NCBI GenBank assembly: GCA_036525535.1 | Contig: DATDAH010000115.1 | Coordinates: forward strand, 1 to 9,393 | Length of the DNA: 9,393 bases | From: DATDAH01 sp036525535 | GTDB taxonomy: Bacteria; Actinomycetota; Acidimicrobiia; Acidimicrobiales; DATDAH01 | Direction of reading: 5' to 3' | In this document: in pieces, positions 1 to 6,674 of the stretch | Layout of the letters: each line of letters opens with the position of its first letter | How positions within the stretch are numbered: position 1 is the stretch's first letter | The notes under the pieces: generated by a model | Databases searched by the model: none | The model's input: the letters and a program-made list of their open reading frames with translations, nothing else | Told to the model about the DNA's origin: nothing | Position numbers and translations under genes: made by a program

Positions 1-57
1 CTGTGCGCTCGCGGCCCGTTCACCCGACGGCGTCCAGATCGGCGGCACACCGCGTTC

Positions 58-183
58 TTAGCATCGAGGCCTGTTGGCGCCGGCTGGCGCCCGCCCGACG
101 GCTAGAGCGCGCCGCGCCCAGATCGCGTAGGTGCGGCTGGGCCGTGGGCCCGCTCCGGCCAGGAACGTGCGACGGTCGATCGT
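58..183 (-). pseudogene. Possible remnant of a Tat-signal protein (no valid start codon)
   Basis: Read on the minus strand, this frame begins (ACG) ATC and then encodes DRRTFLAGAG, a near-ideal twin-arginine signal start (RR followed by x-F-L). A strong GAGGAG Shine-Dalgarno lies at 195-200, and a TACGTT -10-like box at 231-236. No ATG, GTG or TTG exists in the frame between the in-frame TGA beside the Shine-Dalgarno and the motif. The frame continues as an arginine-rich, non-hydrophobic stretch (residues such as PRPSRTYAIWARR) and ends at TAA after about 41 codons. Neither other minus frame restores a hydrophobic Tat h-region. I read it as a decayed gene or a chance match; ACG would have to serve as the start for it to be translated at all. 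The rest of bases 1-307 shows no gene I can support. Confidence 0.2.
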
Positions 184-256
184 CGAATGGGGGTCTCCTC
201 ACGGTGGTTGCGTCGGCGCCGTCGAGGCGGAACGTAGGCACCACGCGTGTGCAGCA

Positions 257-273
257 GTCAGCCGACGGCTGAC
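257..273 (-). terminator. 17-bp perfect dyad downstream of the universal stress gene
   Basis: GTCAGCCG-A-CGGCTGAC is a perfect inverted repeat lying 34 bases past the stop of the stress-protein gene at 308. As RNA it folds to a 7-bp stem with a 3-nt loop. No U-tract follows on the minus strand, so it would be an imperfect intrinsic terminator, as is common in high-GC actinobacteria. It could equally be a protein-binding site for the TACGTT box at 231-236. Confidence 0.4.
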
Positions 274-307
274 CCCCGCTCGAGCCCTCGGTGAACTCCC
301 CTCACGA

Positions 308-769
308 TCAGTCCTCGACGTCCTCACGGACGACGAGCACGGGGCAGGGGGCGTTGCGGACCAGATGGGCCGAGACCGAGCCCAGGAACGCCCGCTTGAG
401 GGCGCCGTGGCCCCGGGAACCGACGACCAGGACGGTCGCCCCCACCTCTTGGGCGAACAGGCCCAGCTCGGTCGCGGGCTCGCCCATCAGCACCTGGGTC
501 TCGGCATCGGTCAGGTCGAGAGCCGCGAGGGCGGCCTGGACGACCGTCTCACCGCGTGCGCTGTGGGCCGCGTTCAGCTCGTCGACCTGTTCGGGGGACA
601 TGGCGCCCCCCGCCATCCCGGACACGCCGGTCACCAGCATGGGGTCACCGGCGTCGACCACGGTGGCCACGATCGTCCGGTCGGCGGGCGCGAGGCGGGC
701 CAGGCCGGTGGCCGCCGCCCCGATCGACGATTCGGACCCGTCCACACAGAGCACCACGACCTGGTTCAC
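308..769 (-). CDS. Universal stress protein (UspA family, ATP-binding type)
   Basis: This is a small cytoplasmic alpha/beta nucleotide-binding protein of 153 residues, the normal size for a single-domain Usp. The N-terminal strand VVVLCVDGSE has the conserved Asp10 and the DGS turn. The ATP-binding signature G-x2-G-x9-G-S is intact as G117, G120, G130 and S131 (GSRGHGALKRAFLGS). It is followed by the usual APCPVLVVR strand at 140-148. Family members with this signature bind ATP, usually act as dimers, and support survival in starvation, hypoxia or other stress; the exact role cannot be read here. It starts with GTG 24 nt after the icd stop, with no Shine-Dalgarno and no good TANNNT box nearby. 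That suggests read-through from icd, and it is the only gene here with neither start signal. Identity is secure; cellular role is not. Confidence 0.93.
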   Translation of the reverse strand: MNQVVVLCVDGSESSIGAAATGLARLAPADRTIVATVVDAGDPMLVTGVSGMAGGAMSPEQVDELNAAHSARGETVVQAALAALDLTDAETQVLMGEPATELGLFAQEVGATVLVVGSRGHGALKRAFLGSVSAHLVRNAPCPVLVVREDVED

Positions 770-793
770 GGTCCGAGTGTGCCCGGCGGACGG

Positions 794-1990
<1,197 letters not shown>

Positions 1991-1998
1991 GGCGGGCG

Positions 1999-2015
1999 AG
2001 GCTACCGGCGCCGGT
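1999..2015 (-). promoter_or_regulatory. Candidate leaderless icd promoter with overlapping 12-bp palindrome
   Basis: TAGCCT (minus strand, 2004 to 1999) fits the actinobacterial -10 consensus TANNNT and ends 8 nt before the icd ATG. The perfect palindrome ACCGGCGCCGGT occupies 2004-2015 and shares its last T with the box, a good position for a repressor site. No convincing -35 hexamer is seen. The surrounding 12-mer CCGGTAGCCTCG (1997-2008) recurs in front of metF. Confidence 0.4.
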
Positions 2016-2017
2016 TG

Positions 2018-2872
2018 CTACAGCTTCAGCTCGTGGATGACCCGGAGGGCGGCGTCCGCCCGGTTGAGCGTGTAGAGGTGGATGCCCGGTACGCCGGCAG
2101 CGATGAGGCGTTCGGACATGAGGGTCCCGATCTCCACGGCGATGTCGACCACGGCGGCCTCGTCGTCACCCGCGGCCTCGAGGCGCTCGACCATGTCCGC
2201 CGGGAGCTTGGACTGGTTCATGGTCGACATCCGGGTGAGGCCGCCGAGGTTCCGGAACAGCATGACCCCGGGCAGGACCGGGGTCACACAGCCGAGGTCG
2301 GCCAGCTCCTCGACCATGAGCAGGTGGTCGTTGGGGTCGAAGAAGAAGTTGGTGACCCCGAAGTCGGCCATGGTGAGCTTCTCGGCCAGCCAGCGCCGGT
2401 CGGATTCGGCGTCGGGCGAGCGCGGGTGCAGCTCGGGCTGGGCGGCCACGCCGATCGAGAAGTCCGCCCCGTGGGCCCGGATCAGCTCGACCAGCTCACA
2501 GGCGTGCTCGAACTCGCCACCGGGGTCGCTGCCGTCGGCCGGCGGGTCGCCCCCGAGGGCGAGGATGTTCTCGACCCCGGACTCGGCGTACTGGTCGAGC
2601 AGCTCCTTCACCTGGTCGTGGGTGTGGCCCACACAGGTCAGGTGGGCCATGACCGGGAAGTCGTGGGTGGCGTTCATGTCGATGACCAGCTCGGCGGTCA
2701 GGTCCCGCGTGCTGCCGCCCGCGCCGTAGGTGACGGACATGAAGCTGGGGTCGGCGGGCGTCAGCTCGGCCACTGCCGTCATGAGGTTCTCGATCCCCAC
2801 CGGGGTCTTGGGCGGGAAGAACTCGAAGGAGATCGTCCGGCCCTGGGCCAGCAGGTCACTGATCTTCGCCAT
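2018..2872 (-). CDS. metF: 5,10-methylenetetrahydrofolate reductase
   Basis: This flavoprotein reduces 5,10-methylene-THF to 5-methyl-THF, the methyl donor for methionine synthase, in the cytoplasm. The 284-residue product is a single (beta/alpha)8 catalytic barrel of bacterial MetF length, without the eukaryotic regulatory domain. Signatures: SFEFFPPK at 15-22 with catalytic Glu17 (E. coli Glu28); SVTYGAGGS at 46-54; HLTCVGHT at 77-84; ALGGDPP at 105-111 with the flavin/folate-contacting Asp109 (E. coli Asp120); NFFFDP at 175-180; LYTLNR at 267-272 near the C terminus. It follows folD by 12 nt and precedes icd by 27 nt. FolD makes its substrate, so the two form a natural pair. ATG is preceded by no Shine-Dalgarno; TAGCCT sits 9 nt upstream, so it may have a leaderless promoter in addition to read-through from folD. 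Confidence 0.96.
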   Translation of the reverse strand: MAKISDLLAQGRTISFEFFPPKTPVGIENLMTAVAELTPADPSFMSVTYGAGGSTRDLTAELVIDMNATHDFPVMAHLTCVGHTHDQVKELLDQYAESGVENILALGGDPPADGSDPGGEFEHACELVELIRAHGADFSIGVAAQPELHPRSPDAESDRRWLAEKLTMADFGVTNFFFDPNDHLLMVEELADLGCVTPVLPGVMLFRNLGGLTRMSTMNQSKLPADMVERLEAAGDDEAAVVDIAVEIGTLMSERLIAAGVPGIHLYTLNRADAALRVIHELKL

Positions 2873-2881
2873 GGGGAAACG

Positions 2882-2887
2882 AGGCTA
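2882..2887 (-). promoter_or_regulatory. Candidate leaderless metF -10 box
   Basis: TAGCCT lies 9 nt before the metF ATG, within the 12-mer CCGGTAGCCTCG (2880-2891) that also precedes icd at nearly the same distance. Its TAG is also the stop codon of folD. No Shine-Dalgarno lies between it and the ATG and no clear -35 is visible. Confidence 0.35.
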
Positions 2888-3748
2888 CCGGGAGGCTGCT
2901 CGACGCTCCGCGGCCTCGACGGTGTTCACGAAGAGCATGGCCCGGGTCATCGGCCCCACGCCGCCGATCCGGGGCGACAGCCATCCCGCCACGTCGGCCA
3001 CCTCGTCGGCGACGTCGCTGATGACCTTGCGGCCCTCGAAGCTGACGCCGGCGGCCACGACCGCGGCGCCGGCCTTGACCATGTCGGCGGTGATCATCCC
3101 CGGTGAGCCGGCCGCGGCCACGAGGACGTCGGCTTGGCGGGTGAGGGCGCCGATGTCGGCCACGCCGGTGTGGACCACGGTGACCGCGGCATTGGCGTCG
3201 GGCCGCTTGAGTGACAACAGGTTGGCGAGCGGGCGGCCGATGGTCAGGCCCCGACCCACGATCACGACATGGCGACCGGCGATGGGGACGTCGTAGTGGA
3301 GGAGGAGGCGTTGGATGCCGTGCGGGGTGCACGGGAGGGGACCCTCGGTGCCCATGACCAGCTTGCCCAGGTTCACTGGGTGGAGGCCGTCGACGTCCTT
3401 GGCCGGATCGACGCGCAGGAGGTGGGCCTCGTAGTCGAGACCAGGCGGAAAGGGGTATTGGCAGAGGTAGGCGTCGACCGCATCATCGACGTTCCACCGG
3501 TCGATGACGGCGTCGATCGCGGCGGGATCGACGTCGGCGGGCAGGTGCTCGTCGAACGAGGCGATGCCCAACTCGGCGGCGTCCCGGTGCTTCATGGCGA
3601 CGTAGTTGGCGCTGGGGCCGTCGTCGCCGACCAGCAACGTCCCCAACCCGGGCGTGACGCCCTGCTCGGCGAGGGCGGCGATGCGCTCGACGAGATCCGC
3701 CTTGATCTCGGCGGCGACGGCCTCCCCGTCCAGGACGATCGCCGTCAC
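2885..3748 (-). CDS. folD: Bifunctional methylenetetrahydrofolate dehydrogenase/cyclohydrolase
   Basis: FolD interconverts 5,10-methylene-THF, 5,10-methenyl-THF and 10-formyl-THF, using NADP; the formyl product feeds PurN and PurH encoded just upstream. The product is 287 residues, normal for the family. It shows NYVAMK with the catalytic pair Tyr49 and Lys53, QYPFP at 97-101 (usually QLPLP), KDVDGLHP at 117-124 with Asp120, GRGLTIGRPLANLL at 165-178 for NADP binding, and GGVGPMTRAM at 262-271. The loop after the NADP motif is extended (SLKRPDANAAVTVVHT), a pattern I also recall from actinobacterial FolD. The start is GTG at 3748, decided by a perfect GGAGG (3756-3760) at 7-nt spacing and by the family N terminus TAIVLDG. 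An in-frame ATG at 3859 would add 37 unconserved residues and was not used. A 190-nt structured spacer separates it from purH. Confidence 0.96.
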   Translation of the reverse strand: MTAIVLDGEAVAAEIKADLVERIAALAEQGVTPGLGTLLVGDDGPSANYVAMKHRDAAELGIASFDEHLPADVDPAAIDAVIDRWNVDDAVDAYLCQYPFPPGLDYEAHLLRVDPAKDVDGLHPVNLGKLVMGTEGPLPCTPHGIQRLLLHYDVPIAGRHVVIVGRGLTIGRPLANLLSLKRPDANAAVTVVHTGVADIGALTRQADVLVAAAGSPGMITADMVKAGAAVVAAGVSFEGRKVISDVADEVADVAGWLSPRIGGVGPMTRAMLFVNTVEAAERRAASR

Positions 3749-3938
3749 CGTCGGGCCTCCCGGCTGGGCGGAACGAGGCAGGGAAGGGGGCGAGGTCCTC
3801 GGGCCGGCGTCCGCAATGCTCTCCCCGTCGTTCGGCGTCGAGAAACCGACCACCAACATGCGCTGATTGACCCACGAATCTGTGGCGTGTTCGACGCAAG
3901 TTGGTGGGAGGGCGCCGCGGACGGGTTCCTGACGGCCA
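3749..3938 (-). promoter_or_regulatory. Candidate structured leader of folD (190-nt purH-folD spacer)
   Basis: This is by far the longest gap inside the pur-fol-met series. On the minus-strand RNA, CCACCAAC (3900-3907) pairs with GTTGGTGG (3850-3857). After one U-U mismatch, TGCG (3895-3898) pairs with CGCA (3859-3862), and an apical CCAC-AGATTC-GTGG hairpin (3872-3885) sits inside. Near the gene, GCCTC (3775-3779) can pair with GAGGC (3755-3759), covering the folD Shine-Dalgarno. CGAGG (3797-3801) could instead pair with CCTCG (3774-3778) and free it. The spacer has no TA dinucleotide, so there is no TANNNT promoter in it, and folD is probably read from the purN promoter. I could not match it to the ZTP or THF riboswitch consensus. 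Confidence 0.35.
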
Positions 3939-5441
3939 TCAATGGCGGAAGTGGCGTTCGCCGGTGAGGACCATGGCCAGGCCCTGTTCGTCGGCGGCGG
4001 CCACGACATCCTCGTCCCGCATGGCCCCGCCGGGCTGGATGACCACCGCCGCGCCGGCCTCGACGGCGCCGTCGAGGCCGTCCGGGAAGGGGAAGAAGGC
4101 GTCGGAGGCGTACGCCCCGCCCCGGGCCCGGCCGTCGGCCTTGTCGGCGGCGATGCGCCCGGCGTCCCGGCGGTTCTGCTGGCCGGCGCCGATGCCGACA
4201 GCCTGGCCGTCCTTGACCAGGACGATGGCGTTGGAGCCGACCCGAGCCACCAGGCGCCAGGCCAGGTCGACGTCCCGCCACTCCTCATCGGTCGGCTGCC
4301 GTTTCGTGGGCACGGTCCAGACGGACCGGTCGACGGTCACGGGGTCGGGGGTCTGGACCAGGAAGCCACCGTCGATCGTGCGCACCTGCAGACCTGGTGG
4401 CGCCGGCCGTTCGGCCTCGAGGATCCGCAGGTTCTTCCGGGCGGCGAGGACCTCGAGGGCGCCGTCCTCGTACCCGGGAGCGATCACGACCTCGGTGAAG
4501 ACAGGGGCCAGAGCCTCGGCCAGGGAGACGGGCAGCGGCTGGTTGACGGCGACGATGCCGCCGAAGGCCGAGACCGTGTCGCATTCATGGGCCAGCCGGT
4601 AGGCCGTGGTCAGGTCGTCGGCCACCGCCGCCCCACAGGGGTTGGCGTGCTTGATGACGACGGCGGCGGGACCGTCGCCCAACTCGTGGACCAGGCGCCA
4701 GGCCGCTTCGGCGTCGTACAGGTTGAGGTACGAGAGCTCCTTGCCGCCGTGCTGGGTGGCGTCGTCCCACCAGCTCCGCTCCCCCGCCTGCCGGTAGCGG
4801 GCGCCCACCTGGTGGGGGTTCTCGCCATAGCGGAGGTCCTGGACCCGCTGGGCGGCCAGGTCGAGCGTGGAGGGCAGCGGGTCGGACGCGCCGTCCTCGT
4901 CGTCGAACCAGGCCACGATGGCGGCGTCGTAGGCCGCGGTATGGGCGAAGGCGGCCCGGGCCAGGCGCTTCCGGGTGACGTCGGACAGGGCGCCGTCGGC
5001 GCGCAGCTCGGCCAGGACGTCGCCGTAGGCGGAGGGGTCCACCACGATGCCGACATGGGCGTGGTTCTTGGCCGCGGCCCGCACCATGGTCGGGCCCCCG
5101 ATGTCGATCAGCTCGATGCCGGGGTCGCTGGAGAAGGGATAGAGGTTGGCCACCACCAGGTCGATGGGGGTGATCTCCCGGGCGCCGAGGTCGGCCAGGT
5201 GGTCCGGGTTCGAGCGGTCGGCCAGGATCCCGCCGTGGATCTTGGGGTGAAGGGTCTTCACCCGGCCGCCCAGCATCTCGGGAGCCCCGGTCACGGCCGC
5301 CACCTCGACCACGGGCAGGCCGGCGGCGGCGATGGCCGTGGCCGTGCCCCCGCTGGACACCAGTTCCCAGCCGAGCTCGACCAGGCCCTCGGCCAGGTCG
5401 ACCACGCCGGTCTTGTCGTACACGGACAGCAGGGCTCGCAC
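3939..5441 (-). CDS. purH: Bifunctional AICAR formyltransferase / IMP cyclohydrolase
   Basis: PurH catalyses the last two steps of de novo purine synthesis: formylation of AICAR with 10-formyl-THF, then ring closure to IMP. The N-terminal cyclohydrolase (MGS-like) domain spans about residues 1-190 and contains SVYDKTG, SSGGTA, GGRVKTLHPKIHGG (58-71), NLYPF and IDIGGPTMVRAAAKN (112-126). The C-terminal transferase domain contains LRYGENPHQ (203-211), KELSYLNLYDAEAAW, the catalytic IKHANPCG with Lys264-His265, SAFGGIVAVN, SNAIV, IGAGQQNRRDA, YASDAFFPF (444-452), QPGGAMRDEDVV and the usual C-terminal RHFRH. At 500 residues it is slightly shorter than the typical 520-530, with no missing motif. 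It starts with GTG, with AAGGA 11 nt upstream, 26 nt after purN. Both are formyl-THF consumers and probably share one transcript. Confidence 0.97.
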   Translation of the reverse strand: MRALLSVYDKTGVVDLAEGLVELGWELVSSGGTATAIAAAGLPVVEVAAVTGAPEMLGGRVKTLHPKIHGGILADRSNPDHLADLGAREITPIDLVVANLYPFSSDPGIELIDIGGPTMVRAAAKNHAHVGIVVDPSAYGDVLAELRADGALSDVTRKRLARAAFAHTAAYDAAIVAWFDDEDGASDPLPSTLDLAAQRVQDLRYGENPHQVGARYRQAGERSWWDDATQHGGKELSYLNLYDAEAAWRLVHELGDGPAAVVIKHANPCGAAVADDLTTAYRLAHECDTVSAFGGIVAVNQPLPVSLAEALAPVFTEVVIAPGYEDGALEVLAARKNLRILEAERPAPPGLQVRTIDGGFLVQTPDPVTVDRSVWTVPTKRQPTDEEWRDVDLAWRLVARVGSNAIVLVKDGQAVGIGAGQQNRRDAGRIAADKADGRARGGAYASDAFFPFPDGLDGAVEAGAAVVIQPGGAMRDEDVVAAADEQGLAMVLTGERHFRH

Positions 5442-5467
5442 GTCGGGTCAGGTCCTTCGGAGGGGGG

Positions 5468-6049
5468 TCAAGGTTCGGGGATCGGGGGCAGGGCCAGCTC
5501 GCCGGCGACGACGGCGGCGAGGGTGTCCGGGTAGAGGCGGCGCTCGACGGCTTTGATGCGCTCGTGGAGGGTGTCGACGGTGTCGTCGGCGAGGACGGTC
5601 ACCGGCTCCTGGGCCACGATCGGCCCGGCATCCACCTCGAGGGTGGCCACGTGGACGGTGCACCCGGTGACCTTCACCCCGTAGGCCAGTGCATCGGCCA
5701 CCCCGTGCCAGCCGGGGAACGACGGCAGCAGAGCCGGGTGTGTGTTGAGGATCCGCCCGCGGAACGCGTCGAAGACAGGCTCGTCGAGGATGGTGCCGAA
5801 GCCGGCCATCGCCACCAGGTCGACCTCGGCCTCGTGCAGGACGTCCACGATCTGCTTGGAGTAGGCCACCCGATCGAAATCCGGGCCGAAGTCCTCCCGC
5901 TCGACCACCCGGGCGTCGACGTCGGCCCGCTCGGCCACCTCGACCGCGCCACACGGGCGGTCGACGACGACGACGATCACCGGGAGGGCCCGCTCGAGCA
6001 TGGCCTCGAGAATGGTCCCACTCCCCGAGGCCAGCACACCGATGCGCAC
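5468..6049 (-). CDS. purN: Phosphoribosylglycinamide formyltransferase
   Basis: PurN transfers a formyl group from 10-formyl-THF to GAR, the third step of purine synthesis. From GTG at 6049 the product is 193 residues, the usual size. It starts MRIGVLASGSGT with the phosphate-binding GSG at 9-11; the next positions are T-I where most homologues have T-N or N-L. The catalytic triad is intact as Asn102 and His104 (ILNTHPALLPSF) and Asp140 (LEVDAGPI). GCTVHVATLEVDAGPIVAQ and the C-terminal ERRLYP segment also fit. The start is uncertain: an in-frame ATG at 6103 with a weak GGTGAG would add 18 residues. I prefer 6049 because it matches the family N terminus and lies 6 nt after TACGGT, the textbook leaderless arrangement. 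It heads purN-purH and is divergent from the four-helix membrane gene. Confidence 0.93.
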   Translation of the reverse strand: MRIGVLASGSGTILEAMLERALPVIVVVVDRPCGAVEVAERADVDARVVEREDFGPDFDRVAYSKQIVDVLHEAEVDLVAMAGFGTILDEPVFDAFRGRILNTHPALLPSFPGWHGVADALAYGVKVTGCTVHVATLEVDAGPIVAQEPVTVLADDTVDTLHERIKAVERRLYPDTLAAVVAGELALPPIPEP

Positions 6050-6055
6050 GATCGG

Positions 6056-6061
6056 ACCGTA
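6056..6061 (-). promoter_or_regulatory. Candidate leaderless purN -10 box
   Basis: TACGGT matches TANNNT and is followed by exactly 6 nt (CCGATC) and the GTG start, so transcription would begin at the start codon. There is no Shine-Dalgarno upstream of this GTG. No good -35 hexamer is visible at 16-18 nt. Confidence 0.45.
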
Positions 6062-6121
6062 CCAGCGCGGTACCAGTCCACCGGAGGCCCTCAGGTCGCT
6101 CATCCGGCGCTCACCGTCGTC

Positions 6122-6127
6122 TAGGTT
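6122..6127 (+). promoter_or_regulatory. Candidate -10 box of the four-helix membrane protein gene
   Basis: TAGGTT fits TANNNT and lies 38 nt before the preferred GTG at 6166, leaving room for a leader of about 30 nt carrying the GGGAGG ribosome site. The 8-mer CTAGGTTG here is identical to the one in front of sucC (8718-8725, minus strand). No -35 is recognised. Confidence 0.35.
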
Positions 6128-6165
6128 GACCCCCGCACCTTCGACACGTGGCACCGGGAGGCAAC

Positions 6166-6609
6166 GTGGATCTCAGCAAGCTCACAACCGGGGACAAGGT
6201 GATCGCCGGTAGCGGCATCGCCCTGTTCATCTTCTCTTTCTTTCCCTGGTTCGGGCTCGACACCGGCTTCGGCTCGTACTCCGAGAGCGGCTGGTCCAGC
6301 ATCTTCTCGTTGTTCGCCATCCTCATCGGGATGGCCATGGTCGCGGTGATCCTGCTCCCGATGTTCGGCGTCGAGCTGCCCGAGCTCGGCCAGCCCTGGA
6401 GCCAGATCCTCTTCATCGCCGGCATCGTCGCCGCCGTCCTCATCCTGCTCCAGCTCCTCGTCGGCAGCAGCACGGCGGGCGTCGACCTGGACCGGAAGAT
6501 CGGGGTGTTCCTCGGCCTGCTCGCCGGCATCGGGCTCGCCGGTGGGGGCTTCCTCAAGAAGCAGGAAGGCGACGCGGGCGCGGCCGCCGGTCCTCCCACG
6601 TCCTTCTGA
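6166..6609 (+). CDS. Small four-helix integral membrane protein, function unknown
   Basis: I do not recognise a named family. From GTG at 6166 it is 147 residues with four hydrophobic segments at about 13-30, 46-67, 80-101 and 111-130. The first ends in FFPWFG and is followed by a Gly/Ser-rich loop with SGW, an arrangement I recall in short uncharacterised actinobacterial membrane proteins. The N terminus (DLSKLTTGDKVIAG) is polar with two lysines. The C-terminal tail after KKQ is Ala/Gly/Pro-rich and probably disordered and cytoplasmic. The start at 6166 has GGGAGG at 6156-6161, a short 4-nt spacing; an alternative GTG at 6148 would add six residues and lacks that site. It is divergent from purN and convergent with sucD. 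No catalytic motif is visible; membrane location is secure, role is not. Confidence 0.8.
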   Translation: MDLSKLTTGDKVIAGSGIALFIFSFFPWFGLDTGFGSYSESGWSSIFSLFAILIGMAMVAVILLPMFGVELPELGQPWSQILFIAGIVAAVLILLQLLVGSSTAGVDLDRKIGVFLGLLAGIGLAGGGFLKKQEGDAGAAAGPPTSF

Positions 6610-6625
6610 GCCCAGACTCCTGACG

Positions 6626-6657
6626 ACGGCCCCGTCACCTTCGGGCGGCGGGGCCGT
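6626..6657. terminator. Strong GC hairpin with UUCG tetraloop between convergent genes
   Basis: The left arm 6626-6639 and right arm 6644-6657 form a 14-position stem. Nine outer pairs are perfect (ACGGCCCCG/CGGGGCCGT), then one G-U wobble and one A-C mismatch, closed by C(TTCG)G, a very stable tetraloop on the plus strand. It lies 17 bases after the four-helix gene stop and 18 bases before the sucD stop, so it can serve both convergent genes. No good T-tract flanks it on either side. Confidence 0.6.
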
Positions 6658-6674
6658 TGCGCGTCTCCCGGGCT

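Noticed and set aside
2885..3859. Longer FolD from the in-frame ATG at 3859
   Set aside because: The extra 37 residues are not conserved-looking. The GTG at 3748 has a perfect GGAGG at 7-nt spacing and gives the standard FolD N terminus.
3749..3938. Known ZTP (pfl) or THF riboswitch before folD
   Set aside because: I see fragments such as TTCGTG and GGGGAGAGC, but not the conserved CCGCCTGGGC core or the correct arrangement of elements, so I do not assign a known class.
3942..5534. A 530-codon plus-strand open frame opposite purH
   Set aside because: Same composition artefact; no recognisable motif, while the minus strand encodes full-length PurH.
5468..6103. PurN starting at ATG 6103 or further upstream
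   Set aside because: Possible, but adds residues outside the family N terminus; the GTG at 6049 fits family length and the TACGGT box 6 nt upstream. Left as an alternative.
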